A stretch of DNA of 64,000 nucleotides from Arachis hypogaea (GCF_003086295.3 NC_092039.1:98166561-98230560); one strand, 5' to 3'. Counted from the first letter of the stretch, positions 31,600 to 43,438 are shown. Numbers and translations are program-made. Notes: generated by a model not told the origin, from the letters alone.

Positions 31600-33023
31600 T
31601 CTAGCAGATGATTATTTATGTTGGTAGTCAGATGGTTATTTGTAATAATCCTGATGTAGTATGTATGATTACTAACAAGTAGTTTAGGCTGGATGTTCGA
31701 TTCAATAGGACAATGGATAGTTATTTTTATTAGTACTCGAATGGTTATTTGTAATAGTTTAGGTGTGGTGTGTATAATTAGTTACAAGTAGTTACGACGA
31801 AATGTTCGATTGAATAGGCTAGCAGATGGTTATTTTGATTAGTCCCCGAATGGTTATTTATAATAGTCTTACTATCTTGTGTATAAGAAGTTATAAGTAG
31901 TTTAGGTTGGATGTTCGATTCAATAGGCTAACGGATAGTTATTTCTATTGAAAGACAGATGGTTATTTGTTATATTTTTGGTGTAGTATGTTTGGTTAGT
32001 TACAAGTAGTATAGTCTCGATGTTCAACTCAATAGGCTAACAGATGGTTTTTTCTTTTGGTATCCAAATAGTTATTTGCAATAATCCTGTTGTAGTATGT
32101 ATGATAACTTAGAAGTAGTTTAAGTTGGATGTTCAATTCAATAGGACAACGGATGATTATTTTTATTAGTACACGAATGATTATTTGAAATAGTTTAAGT
32201 GTGGTGTGTATAATTAGTTACAAGTAGTTATTGTGAGATGTTCGATTCAATAAGCTAGCAGATGATTATTTTTATTAGTATCCAAAAGGTTATTTGTAAT
32301 ACTCTTACAATCGTGTGTATAATTAGCTACATGTAGTATAGGTTAGATGTTCGATTCAATAAGCTAACGGATGGTTATTTCTATTGACAGCCAGATGGTT
32401 ATTTGTAATAATCCTAGTGTAGTATGTATAATTACTTATAAGTAGTTTAGGCTCGATGTTTGATTCAACAGGATAACAGATGATTGTTTTTATTAGTATC
32501 CGGATGATTATTCGTAATAATCTTGGAAATTTGTAATAGTATAACGTAGTGTGTCTGATTAGTTACAAGAAAAGATGGTTATTTGTAATAGTTTAGATGT
32601 GGTGTGTATAATTAGTTACAAGTAGTTATGCGGGATGTTCGATTCAATTGGCTAACGGATGATTATTTGTTTTAGTATCCAAATGGTTATTTGTAATAGT
32701 CTTACTATCGTGTGTATAATTAGATATATGTAGTTTAGGTTAAATGTTTGATTTAATAGGCTAACAGATAGTTATTTCTATTGGTATACAGATGGTTATT
32801 TGTTATAGTATTTATGTAATATATCTAATTAATTACAAATAGTTTAGTTTGGATGTTCAATTCAATAGGCTAACAGATGGTTATTTCTATTGGTACCCAA
32901 ATGGTTATTTGTAATAATTTTGTTGTAGTATGTATGATTACTTAGAAGTAGTTTAGTCTGGATGTTCGATTCAATCGAATAACTGATGGTTATTTTTATT
33001 AGTACTCGAATGGTTATTTTTTA
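31600..33023. repeat. Array of the roughly 110-bp repeat, unit B
   Basis: Twelve or so copies in the same order as the unit A array, so the array was duplicated as a block. It ends at the hAT insertion site. Confidence 0.9.
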
Positions 33024-33031
33024 TTAACAGC

Positions 33032-34391
33032 CATGGTTCTGAAAACCGGACCGGATCGGCCGGTTCAATCGAATTAACCGGAAACCGGTCATCTAACCGG
33101 TCCGGTCCATCTCTAAAACCGTGTTGCAAAAACCGGTGAAAAAACCGGTCGAACCAGTGGTTAACCGCTGAACCGGCCGAGTTTTTGAGCGTACCGGTTT
33201 TCAAAATCCACCAAAACGGCGTCGCTTTGATGCTTTAAAAAAAAAATTTTAATGGCTGAAAGCCTAAAGCTGAAACGTGAAGCCCAGAATCCCTCTCTTC
33301 CCTTTATTCCCTCTCTCACTTAAAAAACCCTAATTTGTCCCCTGATCCCCTCAGCCCTCATTCCCTCTCTTCTCTTCGAAGTTTCAACAGCCACCAGCCC
33401 ATCACCCAGTAGCCACCATCTGGAACCCATCACTTACACTCGTCGCCAAACCCTTCTCCTCGCTGCGGGTGCCATCTTCGCCAGTGGAAAAGTCTGCTCG
33501 GCCATCTCCTCGACGTTCCTCCTCTCCCGGCGTTGCCATCGCGAAAGATTGCTGGGTCTGTAGGTTATTGTTTGTCGGAGCTCACTGTCTCTTTGTCGGA
33601 GCTCACTTTCTTGTTCGATCTCTTTCTCTCTCTGGCTTTCTCTGTTTGAGCTCACTTCTCTTCTAGTCGCTGTCACTTTCGATCTCTTCGTCGCCGTCAG
33701 TTCCTTTCTCCCTCGCTGCCAGTACTTCAATTTATTTTTGCTTATTTTCAAATTTTTTAATAATACTGAGATAGAATAATACTGATTTTGTGATTTTGAG
33801 TTGCTGGGATTAATATTCTGAACTACTGCTGCTTGTTTGAGTTAATATTGTTGATGCTTAATTTTGTTAGTTTCTGATTTTTTGATTTGGAAGATGCAAT
33901 CACAAAATGATTTTCTGAATTAAGTTCGTTTCATACAATAAAAATATATGTTAATGTTGGTTTTTTTTTGTAGAACATTATGTTTGCTATGTTCGTGCAT
34001 TTTGATTTTGTTTAGTGATAAATTTTCTTGTTCTTTTTGGATTTCAAGTCACTGTAGAAATGTGAGAACTTTGTTTCAATTAGATATGCAGTTTTCTTTT
34101 TCCCATACTATCTGTTGATCTGGTTTTGAAACTTCAATTAAAATAAAACAGGAAACTTTAGTGGGGCTTGTAGCTTAATCAATTAATTTAGTGAACAGGA
34201 AACCTTTGAAGGAACAGAGCCAGGGGAAACAAGGGAAATTTGGTATCTTTAAAATTGTATATTAATTTTTTATATAATTTAATTAATTTTAATGTATTTT
34301 TAATTATACCGGTTGGACCCCGGTTGAACCATTAAACCACTGAACCAGTCACTTGACCGGTTCAATGACCGGTCTGGTTCTCGCAACCTTG
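33032..34391. mobile_element. Non-autonomous hAT-type element (1360 bp)
   Basis: An 8-bp target duplication TTAACAGC stands at 33024-33031 and 34392-34399. The ends are inverted: CATGGTTCTGAAAACCGGAC on the left and, on the minus strand, CAAGGTTGCGAGAACCAGAC on the right. Both are followed by clusters of ACCGGT/AACCGG words. The homologous point in unit A (30035-30060) lacks the insert and has a single TTAACAGC. Inside, 33290-33700 looks like a CT-rich plant 5'UTR, but no transposase coding sequence follows. It is probably a deletion derivative that kept its promoter end. Confidence 0.9.
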
Positions 34392-35103
34392 TTAACAGCA
34401 CGAAAGGAATCAAGAACTGCAACAACAATGTAAGCAGTGTATCAAACAACAATGGAAATTAACAATTTCAGGAAATCATATTCTGTAGTTATCAAATACC
34501 AATCACTAACATAAAAAAATATAGAGTGAAAGATATACCTTTTATACATCTAAATAAATGTTTAGGTCGCCTTTATTAGGGAAGGGTTCGAGGGCGTAGT
34601 ATTTGGCTGTTACTCGTGAAAATATGATACAAGCGAATAATATGAAAAAAAAGTTCTCAACGGATATTAAAAGTAAAAAATAATAAAAATCCACCAATAG
34701 CGGATATTAAAAAAATTAATAAAATAAAAAATAAAATAATTTATTGTAGGATAAAATAAACGTAAAAAGAAAATATAAATAATGTAATAATTTTTATAGA
34801 TATTAATGTTTTTAATTTTATTTGGTATAACCTTTAATATGTTTGATTAATTATTAATATGTGTCAGATTAATTATTTTCAATATATTATTTTTATAGGT
34901 ATTAATTTTTTTAATTTTATTTGGTATAACCTTTAGTATGTTTGATTAATTATTAATATGTGTCTGATTAATTATTTTTCAATACATTATTTTTTAATTA
35001 TATTTATTCTAAACATATAAATTATATATATATATTCATCATTTTTGTCTTAAAAGTCAATTTTTCTTAATTGAAATATAACAACTTGTGTTTTTCTTGT
35101 TGT
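34392..35103. repeat. Right part of triplication unit B
   Basis: Homologous to 30045-30750 of unit A (AGCACGAAAGGAAT..., then GTTTGATTAATTATTAATATGTGTC words repeated twice). AT-rich, no ORF of note. Confidence 0.8.
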
Positions 35104-35108
35104 CAAAG

Positions 35109-35754
35109 GCCTGCCAGTTCAGTGACATTGATTGGGCATAATCTGCTACAAAGGCTGCACCTCGTACTCCGACTGCACTCAGTAAGTCAGTAAAGTATCT
35201 CCCTTCTCTTTAATTTTTGTAAGTTTCCGAGGCTAGCTAGCAGGCTCATAATCATTTTTTTCCAGCCATTTTATTTGTTTTCAAATGGGTTTTTATTCTT
35301 CTCCTTCCACTTCTCCTTCCACTTTCTCTTCCAGTTCAGTTTTTTCAGAGACTTCAAAGAGTAACTATCCTAAGAAGAGAAATGTAACTTCAGAGACTTT
35401 TGTTTTTTTCCAGACATCCAATCTGTTTGAAAATATATTTATTATTTTTTTTATTTGGTATATGACCCTAAATACTGTGTTTGTTTTAGATGAATCATCA
35501 CAGTAACGAAGATGATTATGTGTGAGATTGCTAAAACAATGATGGTGAATATTCTATACCTTATTGATAAGAAAAAGATAAGGCAAACGGTCGACATCTT
35601 CCCTCCGAATCCTTCTTCAAAGCCGCAAGCAGTCTTTGAAATATTTTTCCCGGTTAGTCATTATGTACTTTTTCTTAATAAGGTATTATATGAGTTCGAT
35701 TGTGTTAAACATGTAATTATTGATAAATGGTGTCTTAATACATACAATTCTTGA
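35109..35754 (+). pseudogene. Unit C copy of the multi-exon gene fragment
   Basis: Exon at 35109-35183 (donor GTAAGTC). A Ser/Thr-rich open stretch (MGFYSSPSTSPSTFSSSS) starts at 35285, with KSNYPKKR at about 35357-35380. ATG exon is at 35490. Here the exon has lost 4 bases relative to unit B (GATTATGTGTGAGATT), giving a frameshift to a stop. All three copies are therefore broken at different points. The predicted product is unrecognised. Confidence 0.45.
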
Positions 35755-35939
35755 TTTACTAAAGTTATGAAATTGGGTAACAGCAACTAGCAACTTACTA
35801 TCCTTGTACAATTCTTGATTTAACAGTGTTCTTTCTATGCCTTCATTATCATCATAGGGTGATACAGAGTATTATGCTCAATAATTTTCTATGCATTAAT
35901 AATCCAAGAGACAAAACCATTTAAAATTTTTCTAGCAGA

Positions 35940-36895
35940 TGATTATTTCTATTGGTAGCCAGATGGTTATTTATAATAATTCTGGTGTAGTATGTATGAT
36001 TACTTACAAGTAGTTTAGGCTGGATGTTCGATTCAATAGGATAACAGAGGGTTATATTTATTAGTACCCAGATGGTTATTTGTAATAGTTTTGGAATGGT
36101 GTGTATAATTAGTTACAAGTAGTTACGATGGGATGTTCGATTCAATAGGCTAGCAGATGGTTATTTTTATTAGTACTCAAATGGTTATTTGTAATAATCT
36201 TGCTATCTTGTGTATAATTAGTTATAAAGAGTTTAGGTTGGATGTTCGATTCAATAGGCTAACAGATAGTTATTTCTATTGGTACACAGATGGTTATTTG
36301 TTATAGTTTTGTTGTAGTATGTCTGATTAGTTACAAGTAGTATAGTTTGGATGTTCAATTGAATAGGCTAATGGATGGTTATTTTTATTGGTACCCAGAT
36401 GGTTATTTGTAATAATCCTAATGTAGTATGTATGATTATTTACAAGTAGTTTAGGCTGGATGTTCGATTCAATAGGATAACGGATGGTTATTTTTATTAG
36501 TACCCGAATGGTTATTTGTAATAATTTAGGTGTGGTGTGTATAATTAGTTACAAGTAGTTATTGCGAGATATTCAATTCAATAAGCTAGCAGATGGTTAT
36601 TTTTATTAGTACACAAATGGTTATTTGTAATAGTCTTGCAATTGGGTGTATAATTAGTTACAATTAGTATAGGTTGGATATTCGATTTAATAGGCTAACG
36701 GATAGTTATTTTTATTGGTAGCCAGCTGGTTATCTGTAATAATCCTAGTGTAGTATGTATGATTACTTACAAGTAGTTCAGGCTGGATGTTCGATTCAAT
36801 AGGATAACGGATTCTCATTTTTATTAGTACCCGGATGGTTATTTGTAATAGTTTTGCTGTGGTGTGTATAATTAGTTACAAGTAGTTTAGGCAGA
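35940..36895. repeat. Array of the roughly 110-bp repeat, unit C (shorter)
   Basis: About eight copies. The array stops at 36895, where sequence of the minus-strand Ulp1-like gene begins. Confidence 0.9.
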
Positions 36896-36929
36896 ATGTT
36901 CTCATCTAAATATGATATGCCTTTCACTA

Positions 36930-39900
36930 CATAAAATAGAATAATGTATCACCCATTTTCTTCTGTCTGCCTCCACTTTATCAAAGAATCTAGTATCCTC
37001 TCCAAAGTTTGGAGCCAAGCCCTCATACACCAGAACTAGATCGTTATAAAATGAATCCAAATTATGCTGTCGTGTCACTGGTTCCTGTTGTCAAAGCAGC
37101 AGGAGTCAGTTATGAAACAGGTATCAAAAGATTACAAAAAAACTATAGTTTTCACACCAATATTCTCGGACACACGCAGTAGAAATCACATTTGAATCAC
37201 ATAGCCTGTGCATCATTAAATGTGTAGCACATATATTGAATGATCTGCATAGTATCAGGTGTACGAAGAACAAAATGAGTGTAACTACAACATTGAGTTC
37301 AATAACTTATGTTGCTATTGACCTAACCACGTACTTTTAATGTCCATAGATCCTTCCTCGCCAGTTGAAGATGAGTTCTACCTTCATAGATTGCCAATGG
37401 CACCTCTTTGTTGAGGGAAGATTTCAAAATCCAACCTCAGACATTGTTTTCCTTATGCTATCCTAACCTGACATTCTTACGCCTCGAATGTACTTTTGTG
37501 ATAGAAGACGTGGCTGGCCACTTCTCAAGTTGTGTCAATTCAAGAGAAAAGCTAGACTTTTTAGGGCTAGGTGTGTGAAAGCGTGACTTCTTAGGCATAA
37601 TGATCTGGAGGAATTTCATGTTTATTGGCCTTGTGTTCTAACCCTGTTCAATGTTTACCAATATTTTCTTAAATCTCGGACACTACACAAAGTTCAAGTC
37701 AAAGTCTCTGCATCAAATGCAACTATAGTTAGATAACACAATTAGTATGCGGATTGAAATCACAAGAAAAACAAGATATTGCCAATTGATATATATAATA
37801 GATGTTAACCCATAGAACTTGGCTGTCAAAATCATATTCAGTAACTTACACAAGTGTTGTAGATGGTGTAACTGGATCCTTTCTTTTGTAGCTGATGGGT
37901 TTGCTTCCTTATTTAGCTGCTCACCATGTGGGTTCTAGTTGTCTTAAAATAGGTGGCACCTTCTTCGAGCAAGTGGCTTATTATCATCATCGTTAGAGTC
38001 CGTAGCATCTATAAGTCTCTCCTTGCGCTTCGGGGCTTCAAGTGCTGTTGTGCTGCCTTTGCAAGATTTGCCTCTGACAATAGGCAGCTTTTTGCGTGTG
38101 CCTATCCTGGTCTCCTGGGTTGTAAGTGAGCATGTTACAAATTTCACACACAAATTAAGGACAACAAGAGAAAATTCAATTAAAAAATAGGTCAGCTAGG
38201 TTCCAAGATGAACATATACATCACTATGTCAATATCTACCCAAATACAATGAGATTTGAACATCCAACAAATCTAACATGGCACCAAAACATATTCAGCA
38301 TCCAACCCCAAAAAAAAAATTGGTATTTAATTTGAGTAACTAAGTTATGAAGTCAACATATATCCACAACAAGATGCACTCACCTCTTGTGCCGCTGTAT
38401 GACTTTCAGGTAGTTTTGTTCCAACTGGCCTAAATGGCGGTTGTTTTGACGACTTACGGTTCCCGCTTTTAACGGATCCATCATTGCTTTCCTGTGTACA
38501 TCCCTCGAGAAATTTATATAATGACCTTACTATTTTGGACATACAATTACGCTTACATTAACCGCATAAAACATCCAAATGATATAGGAGCATGTATCTA
38601 ATTTTGCAATTTCAAATAAATACTTCAAATTAGCATATTATCTAACCACCAATAGCTTTAATGTTGTAAGTACTATAAATTCCAACAGACACATTACCTT
38701 GTGTACCTCTCTAGTCTTGCTTTCTCTCTTTCAGCTTTGTTTTTTGGATGGGGATTCTCCACCCTTCTTCTTAGTTCGAAGTTTGGGTTCTTCACCCACT
38801 TTTGCCCTATCTCTGATGGAACCCTAACAGGAAAAGGTCAATTGTGATTAGAAATTAATCATCTAAATTCTCCCGGTGGAAGATTCTTCTTGTTTTAAAA
38901 AACCACTCATCGGTTAAGTGGATTAGGATATAACAAAGAATAAATCGTCTGGGTTAGTACCATAGTAAGGACATTATTTACTTTCTTGTCAATTTCTGCA
39001 GCAGTCCATGCAGTGACCCATGGTTCTGGTTCTAGATAGCGATTCAGCAGATTATGCTTCAGTCACTGAAAGTGTAACAGCTGGATGGCAATGTTGAAAG
39101 GTTAAGTGGTGGAACATAAAAGTAAGTAGAATATATAAGCAGTTAAACATTTAAAGATACCATCAGGGTGAACATTAAGCCACCACAAGTTTCACGGTTA
39201 TTATTTTTGAATTATCCTATTGCTAGCTTAAACCACTTGAATGTCTTATGTGCCCAATTGAATTTGCTGGGGTCGAAGACATCCAGAATCAGAGGTATGT
39301 GCCACAGAGATATGGTCTGCTAACTCGTTGGGCATAGGAACATCTTCAGGACTACCAATATGAAGTGCCTTCTAAAATTTTCCCGTTCCGCTTTGGTGTC
39401 CATGGGACAGGCATATACAAATCGTGAAACTGGGTGGTTATTTTTTTAAATTATTCTTTAATGGCCACATGGACAGGATTCTTCTTGTATAGTTCGGGTA
39501 TGTCAACACCTACATTTTCGATTCATCCAAGTATGTACAATAATTATTAAGAAACGTAAAAAGAAACCAATCAAATTATATACGACAAAAATTGAAAAGG
39601 GAACATCAATAGCTTATCACCAAAGTGTATCCCTAAGGCCCTCCTATCAACTTAGAATTAATGCGGATGTTTCCAACATCAACTATAAGTGTATTTGTCT
39701 TCACATCATATGCTTTCACTAGTTGTATCATTATACTCTGCTTCACTGTCCATTGTAGAATTTTCTTCACGAATCCGAATCCAATTGCGCCGATCTCTGC
39801 TAGCTTGGCAATGTCATTAATGTTTTCTAGGTGGGTGATCATCCCATGGATATAGCATGGAGAACAACGTGTCTCGACTAATTTCTATTAACAAATAGAA
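36930..39900 (-). pseudogene. Ulp1-like accessory gene of MULE type, 5' exons, decayed
   Basis: Minus-strand exons read from about 39893. 39893-39612 contains YIHGMITHLENINDIAKLAE, then VDVGNIRIN; a frameshift near 39640 is needed to continue to a donor at about 39620. 39540-39160 contains VDIPELYKKNPVHVAIKE followed by a stop. 39070-38960 contains RYLEPEPWVTAWTAAEIDKK. Further exons lie at about 38828-38700 (Lys/Arg-rich), 38542-38390, 38153-37944 (basic; acidic near its end) and 37095-36930 (LDSFYNDLVLVYEGLAPNFG). I recognise the first exons as those of a large family in Arachis annotated as uncharacterised or Ulp1-like; that is recall, not a search. I do not see the His-Asp-Cys peptidase C48 domain, so the name describes the family, not an activity. 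Confidence 0.5.
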
Positions 39901-41464
39901 TACACGTTATAAGTAATCAGAATCAAGACTGATTACCGACGAAATGCAAATTACCTTTTTTCCCATCAGAATGCTATTCAACAATTCAAACTCAGAACAC
40001 GTTCCTGCCTATCAGGAACTAGTAAATCATTAGTCTTGCCACTTACTACACGTTACCATATGACTAGAAGTACAAACCTACCTAACCACCCCAAGAGCTT
40101 GACACACACAGCATCATGGCACTAAAATGAGTGATCAATAATTATATATGGATGCCTTGTTAGCTTAATAGAGCAACTAATGTTGTGCATTATTGTTAAA
40201 AAAACCAACTTTCAATCACAACGTAAAAAATCAACCAATCATACAATCAACCACTATAACAAACAGGCAAACAACTAAACACCAGGTGAAATAATCATTC
40301 GACTAAGTAAGCAGTCCTGGTCGAACATCCACAGTCAAAAGGTACCATACTAACAATGTAAAGGTGTGAATTATTAGCATAATACAGTTTTATTTGTGAT
40401 AGAAAACACAAACAAATATTACCAAACAAATTCCTTAATCTTATTTTCATAATTTTTGCTGAAATTATAATTAGGCTTCCATAGTATTCATAACCGAAAT
40501 AATACGTCACGAGTTAAACCACCACAAAAAGGTCTTCTTATATTTGTTGCACAGTGGCTTACAAAACCAAACATCCCTAATGGATAAAATTTCAAAGTAA
40601 ATCACATGAAACACAAACACATGAATTAAAGAATGCTAAAAAATGGTCCCTAAACTCAAACAGATTTCATACATGCACCATGTAATATTACCATCCATGT
40701 TCTAAGGAAAAAATTGGAACTCAGCAATGGTATAAAAATAGTAGGTGAACAATGTGAGTAACCAGACAAACAACCAAAAACCACGTATAATAATCTTCCT
40801 TCAAAGGAGACAATCAAAATTGAACACCCAAGGTCAAAAGGTAATAAAATAACTAAATAATCATGTGTAGAAAAAGCATATCACGCTTTCGACTGTGATT
40901 AAAAATCTAACAAACAACCGCAAGTTAGTTCGGAAATCATATATACAAATAGGTGTTGTCGCATTACAATGTGGCTTGCAGATTAGTCTAAAACTAAGTC
41001 AAATGAAACCACTTAAACCATATTTTTACAAAATTAAACATACCTAACCGAAAAATTGAATAGTAATTCACATGTAACATATAGGTAGGTGAACTAACGG
41101 AAGCAAAAAAATGGTGACCAGACTCAAACAAACTTCATATTCTTTTAAAAAATTTCAGTGATCCATGGACATAGTGAAATAACGATCCGTTTAACAATGC
41201 GTAAACAACTCATATTGCAACAACTTTAAAACGTGCTTGAAACTAACTGATTACTTACTAATACCCGGGAACAGAACAAACCTGAATTTAGTCAACCGTT
41301 AAAAAACAAGACGACAAAAAAAGGATATTCAACAACATTAACCTGTCATTATGTTCATCAACACTTCCGAAAGTCAAACAGATTCAGCGATGCACACAAT
41401 CACAACAACCGTTCAAACAGCCATCACCTAAAGACTTTGAAGAATATCTAATCAGTAAAAAAAC
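39901..41464. other. Probable 5' introns of the Ulp1-like gene; no coding seen
   Basis: AT-rich, with scattered degenerate open stretches on the minus strand (for example 40020-39960). Its position between a GC-rich first exon and the first coding exon suggests an intron. Confidence 0.35.
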
Positions 41465-41890
41465 CTAGCCTTGCACTAACCTTTGATGGCTGTGATTAGG
41501 CACACAGAATGGTGGCGTCGGGGTTGTTAGCGGAAGACAACAGGCGGTGCAAACAAGACGGGCCTTCAACCACGAGTGTGGGCCGATGGAGGATGATGGC
41601 GGAGGTGCGACTGTGCGATGACCAGGCGACGTTGGCGGGTGGCTCGTTGACGACAACGGACGATGGGCGGTTACACGAGGGAGGCGCTCCAAACGATGTT
41701 AGAAGTAGAGAAACAGGATGGATGAAAGCTGGCGGCGGGAAGCTGTTTAGTTTTGATGGATGTTCAGGTTGCAGCAGGCTTGGTGGGGTTGGTAATGGAG
41801 CACCGGCAGTGAGGGCTCTCCTTGGTGACTGCTCTCTTAGTTTAGGGGTAGGGGAAATGCATTTACTGCTAGGTCCAAAAGGGGTTGGAT
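41465..41890 (-). promoter_or_regulatory. GC-rich 5' region of the right-end gene
   Basis: This is an abrupt GC-rich island 130 bp inside the right terminal repeat, mirroring 18240-18546 at the left end. Both strands are open by composition (for example 41509-41892 on the plus strand), but neither looks like a conserved protein. It is most likely the 5'UTR or first exon of the minus-strand gene. Confidence 0.4.
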
Positions 41891-41956
41891 GATTAGGATG
41901 GTTAAAATTAGGATTGGGAAAAAATTAGGGTGTAATGTATTTTCGTTGAATTGTGC

Positions 41957-42016
41957 TAATTTTAAGCCCCGTTGTTCATGTTGTTTAAGAAAATCATTGG
42001 TTACCTAGTATAACTC
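41957..42016 (-). repeat. Right terminal inverted repeat of the giant MULE
   Basis: Reverse complement aligns to 18051-18110. Followed directly by TATCCATCG (42017-42025). Confidence 0.65.
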
Positions 42017-42025
42017 TATCCATCG

Positions 42026-43438
42026 CGTAACTAATCTTACTATTTTAATTTCGGCCAATCATTTTTTTACTAGTCCAACTAAGTCACATATTTTCATATG
42101 CAAAGTTCTTATTTAATGTCTTCTTTTTCTTTTTCTTTTTTTATATATGTTCAGCAAAATTACTGAATATAAATTTTTTTAAAAGACTATAAATCTAAAA
42201 TATTGACTTATCCAACTAACAAATTTAGGATATAAGTATCACCAAAATTCAACATATAATCATAGATAAAAAAACAAAAAATTAATATAGAAAAGAAAAA
42301 AAAATCAGCAAGAAAACTTTGTTAATTTTTGAATTCTTTTAAAAGAGGTTTGAATATTTTTTATCACTCTAGTTATTTAGTATGAAGTATCGGAATTAGT
42401 TTTTCCTATTTTTAATTTTATGTTATGTATAAAAAATTTTATGCTATATCGATAAGTTAATTCTGTATTTTATAACAAAAAATTATGTGGCTTCTTCATC
42501 TTTTTTTTTTATTATCTTCTCTTTTTTATTTTACTTTTTCACCATTTTTTTATTTCATTCGCTCAAGAAAAATATAAATAAAAAAGAAGAAAAATCAAAT
42601 AGAAAAAAATAAAAAATAAAGAAATAAAAATCTATAATAATAATACCTAAAAGAAAGAAATTAAAAAAATGTAACAACAATACAAAAGGAAAGAGGAAAA
42701 AATGTGTGAAGATTTAAGAAGAAGAATAATTCGAAAAGGAAAAAGCAACATATAAGATAATGCATGCATGGAAGAGGGAAGGTGCCATAAATGAATAAAT
42801 AATGGGTTTGGTCTTGGCCTGTAGAATAATAGAAATTTTTGTAGTCTAAGAAAATATTATAGAATTATGTACCTTTAATAATAATAATTCTTCTTCTCTT
42901 TATTCTCTTTAATTATATATAAAAGTTTACTAATTTATTTTATTTTTTAGGTAAACATAATAAACAGAAGGGGATCTAAATATAATTTTGTCACAAAAAG
43001 TATTCGCGTTTAATTTATTTAAGATGTTAGTACATATTAATTAAATTCAATAAAAAGTGATCAACTTTTTTATTATTATTAAATTTATTCCTATGTACGA
43101 GTGAATCAAATCAAATGAATCGGATTAAACAAAAACGAAAATATTAAAATTGTAAATGAATTTATGTTTTGAATTTTTTTTTAGTTTTTCACGGTATTCT
43201 CCAGTTCAATAGATCAAAAACTAATTTATCGCGATACTGAGTTCAGAGTAATGAGCTAACCACTAGACCCAACCCAATTTAAGTATGTTTTGAATAAGTT
43301 AATTAAACTAGTATGAAATTGGTTAAAGTCATCTCTTTTAAACATCTACAAAATTTAAGCTTTGCTTGGTTAAAGCTTATTATATCAAGAATACTATTCG
43401 ATGAGTTGGTATTGATATCAATAAATCCAATATTATGT
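42026..43438. other. AT-rich intergenic spacer, no gene seen
   Basis: Poly-A/T and TTTTCTT-rich sequence with no supported ORF or repeat boundary. Confidence 0.5.

Larger units (their letters stand above)
27768..36900 (+). repeat. Tandem triplication of a segment of about 2.98 kb (units A, B, C)
   Basis: Unit A starts at about 27768, B at about 30749, C at about 35104. The A-to-B offset is 2981 bp. The B-to-C offset is 4355 bp, which becomes about 2987 bp after removing the 1360-bp hAT insertion and its 8-bp duplication. Each unit holds the same short exons, then a 3'UTR-like stretch, a 110-bp repeat array, and in A and B a shared segment (AGCACGAAAGGAAT onward). Unit C ends within its array at about 36900. 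Copies differ at several percent of positions by eye. Confidence 0.9.
18042..42025. mobile_element. Giant Mutator-like element (about 24 kb) with FAR1-type and Ulp1-like genes
   Basis: Direct repeats TATCCATCG stand at 18042-18050 and 42017-42025, a 9-bp target duplication. Immediately inside, the sequence from 18051 and the reverse complement from 42016 align without gaps for about 58 bp. The first 10 bp are poor; the next 48 match at roughly three quarters of positions, including AGGTA at 11-15 and ATGAACAA-GGG. A decayed FAR1/FRS gene runs inward from the left end and a decayed Ulp1-like gene inward from the right end, both behind GC-rich probable 5'UTRs. This is the convergent two-gene plan of MuDR-type elements. 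Much of the 24 kb is internal triplication and later insertions. TIR identity is modest, so the call rests on repeat, TIR and gene orientation together. Confidence 0.7.

Noticed and set aside
28630..36895. CRISPR-like or phage-type repeat array
   Set aside because: Units are contiguous 110-bp degenerate repeats without spacers, in a plant genome with introns and retroelements.
36900..36960. CACTACATAAAATAG near 36938 as the missing right end of the CACTA starting at 26830
   Set aside because: It is in the same orientation as the left end, not inverted, and lacks the subterminal GGCTACGC words.
41465..41892. ORFs on both strands (127 aa on plus, 75 aa on minus) at the right end
   Set aside because: Same compositional effect; no motif, and the position fits a 5'UTR or first exon.
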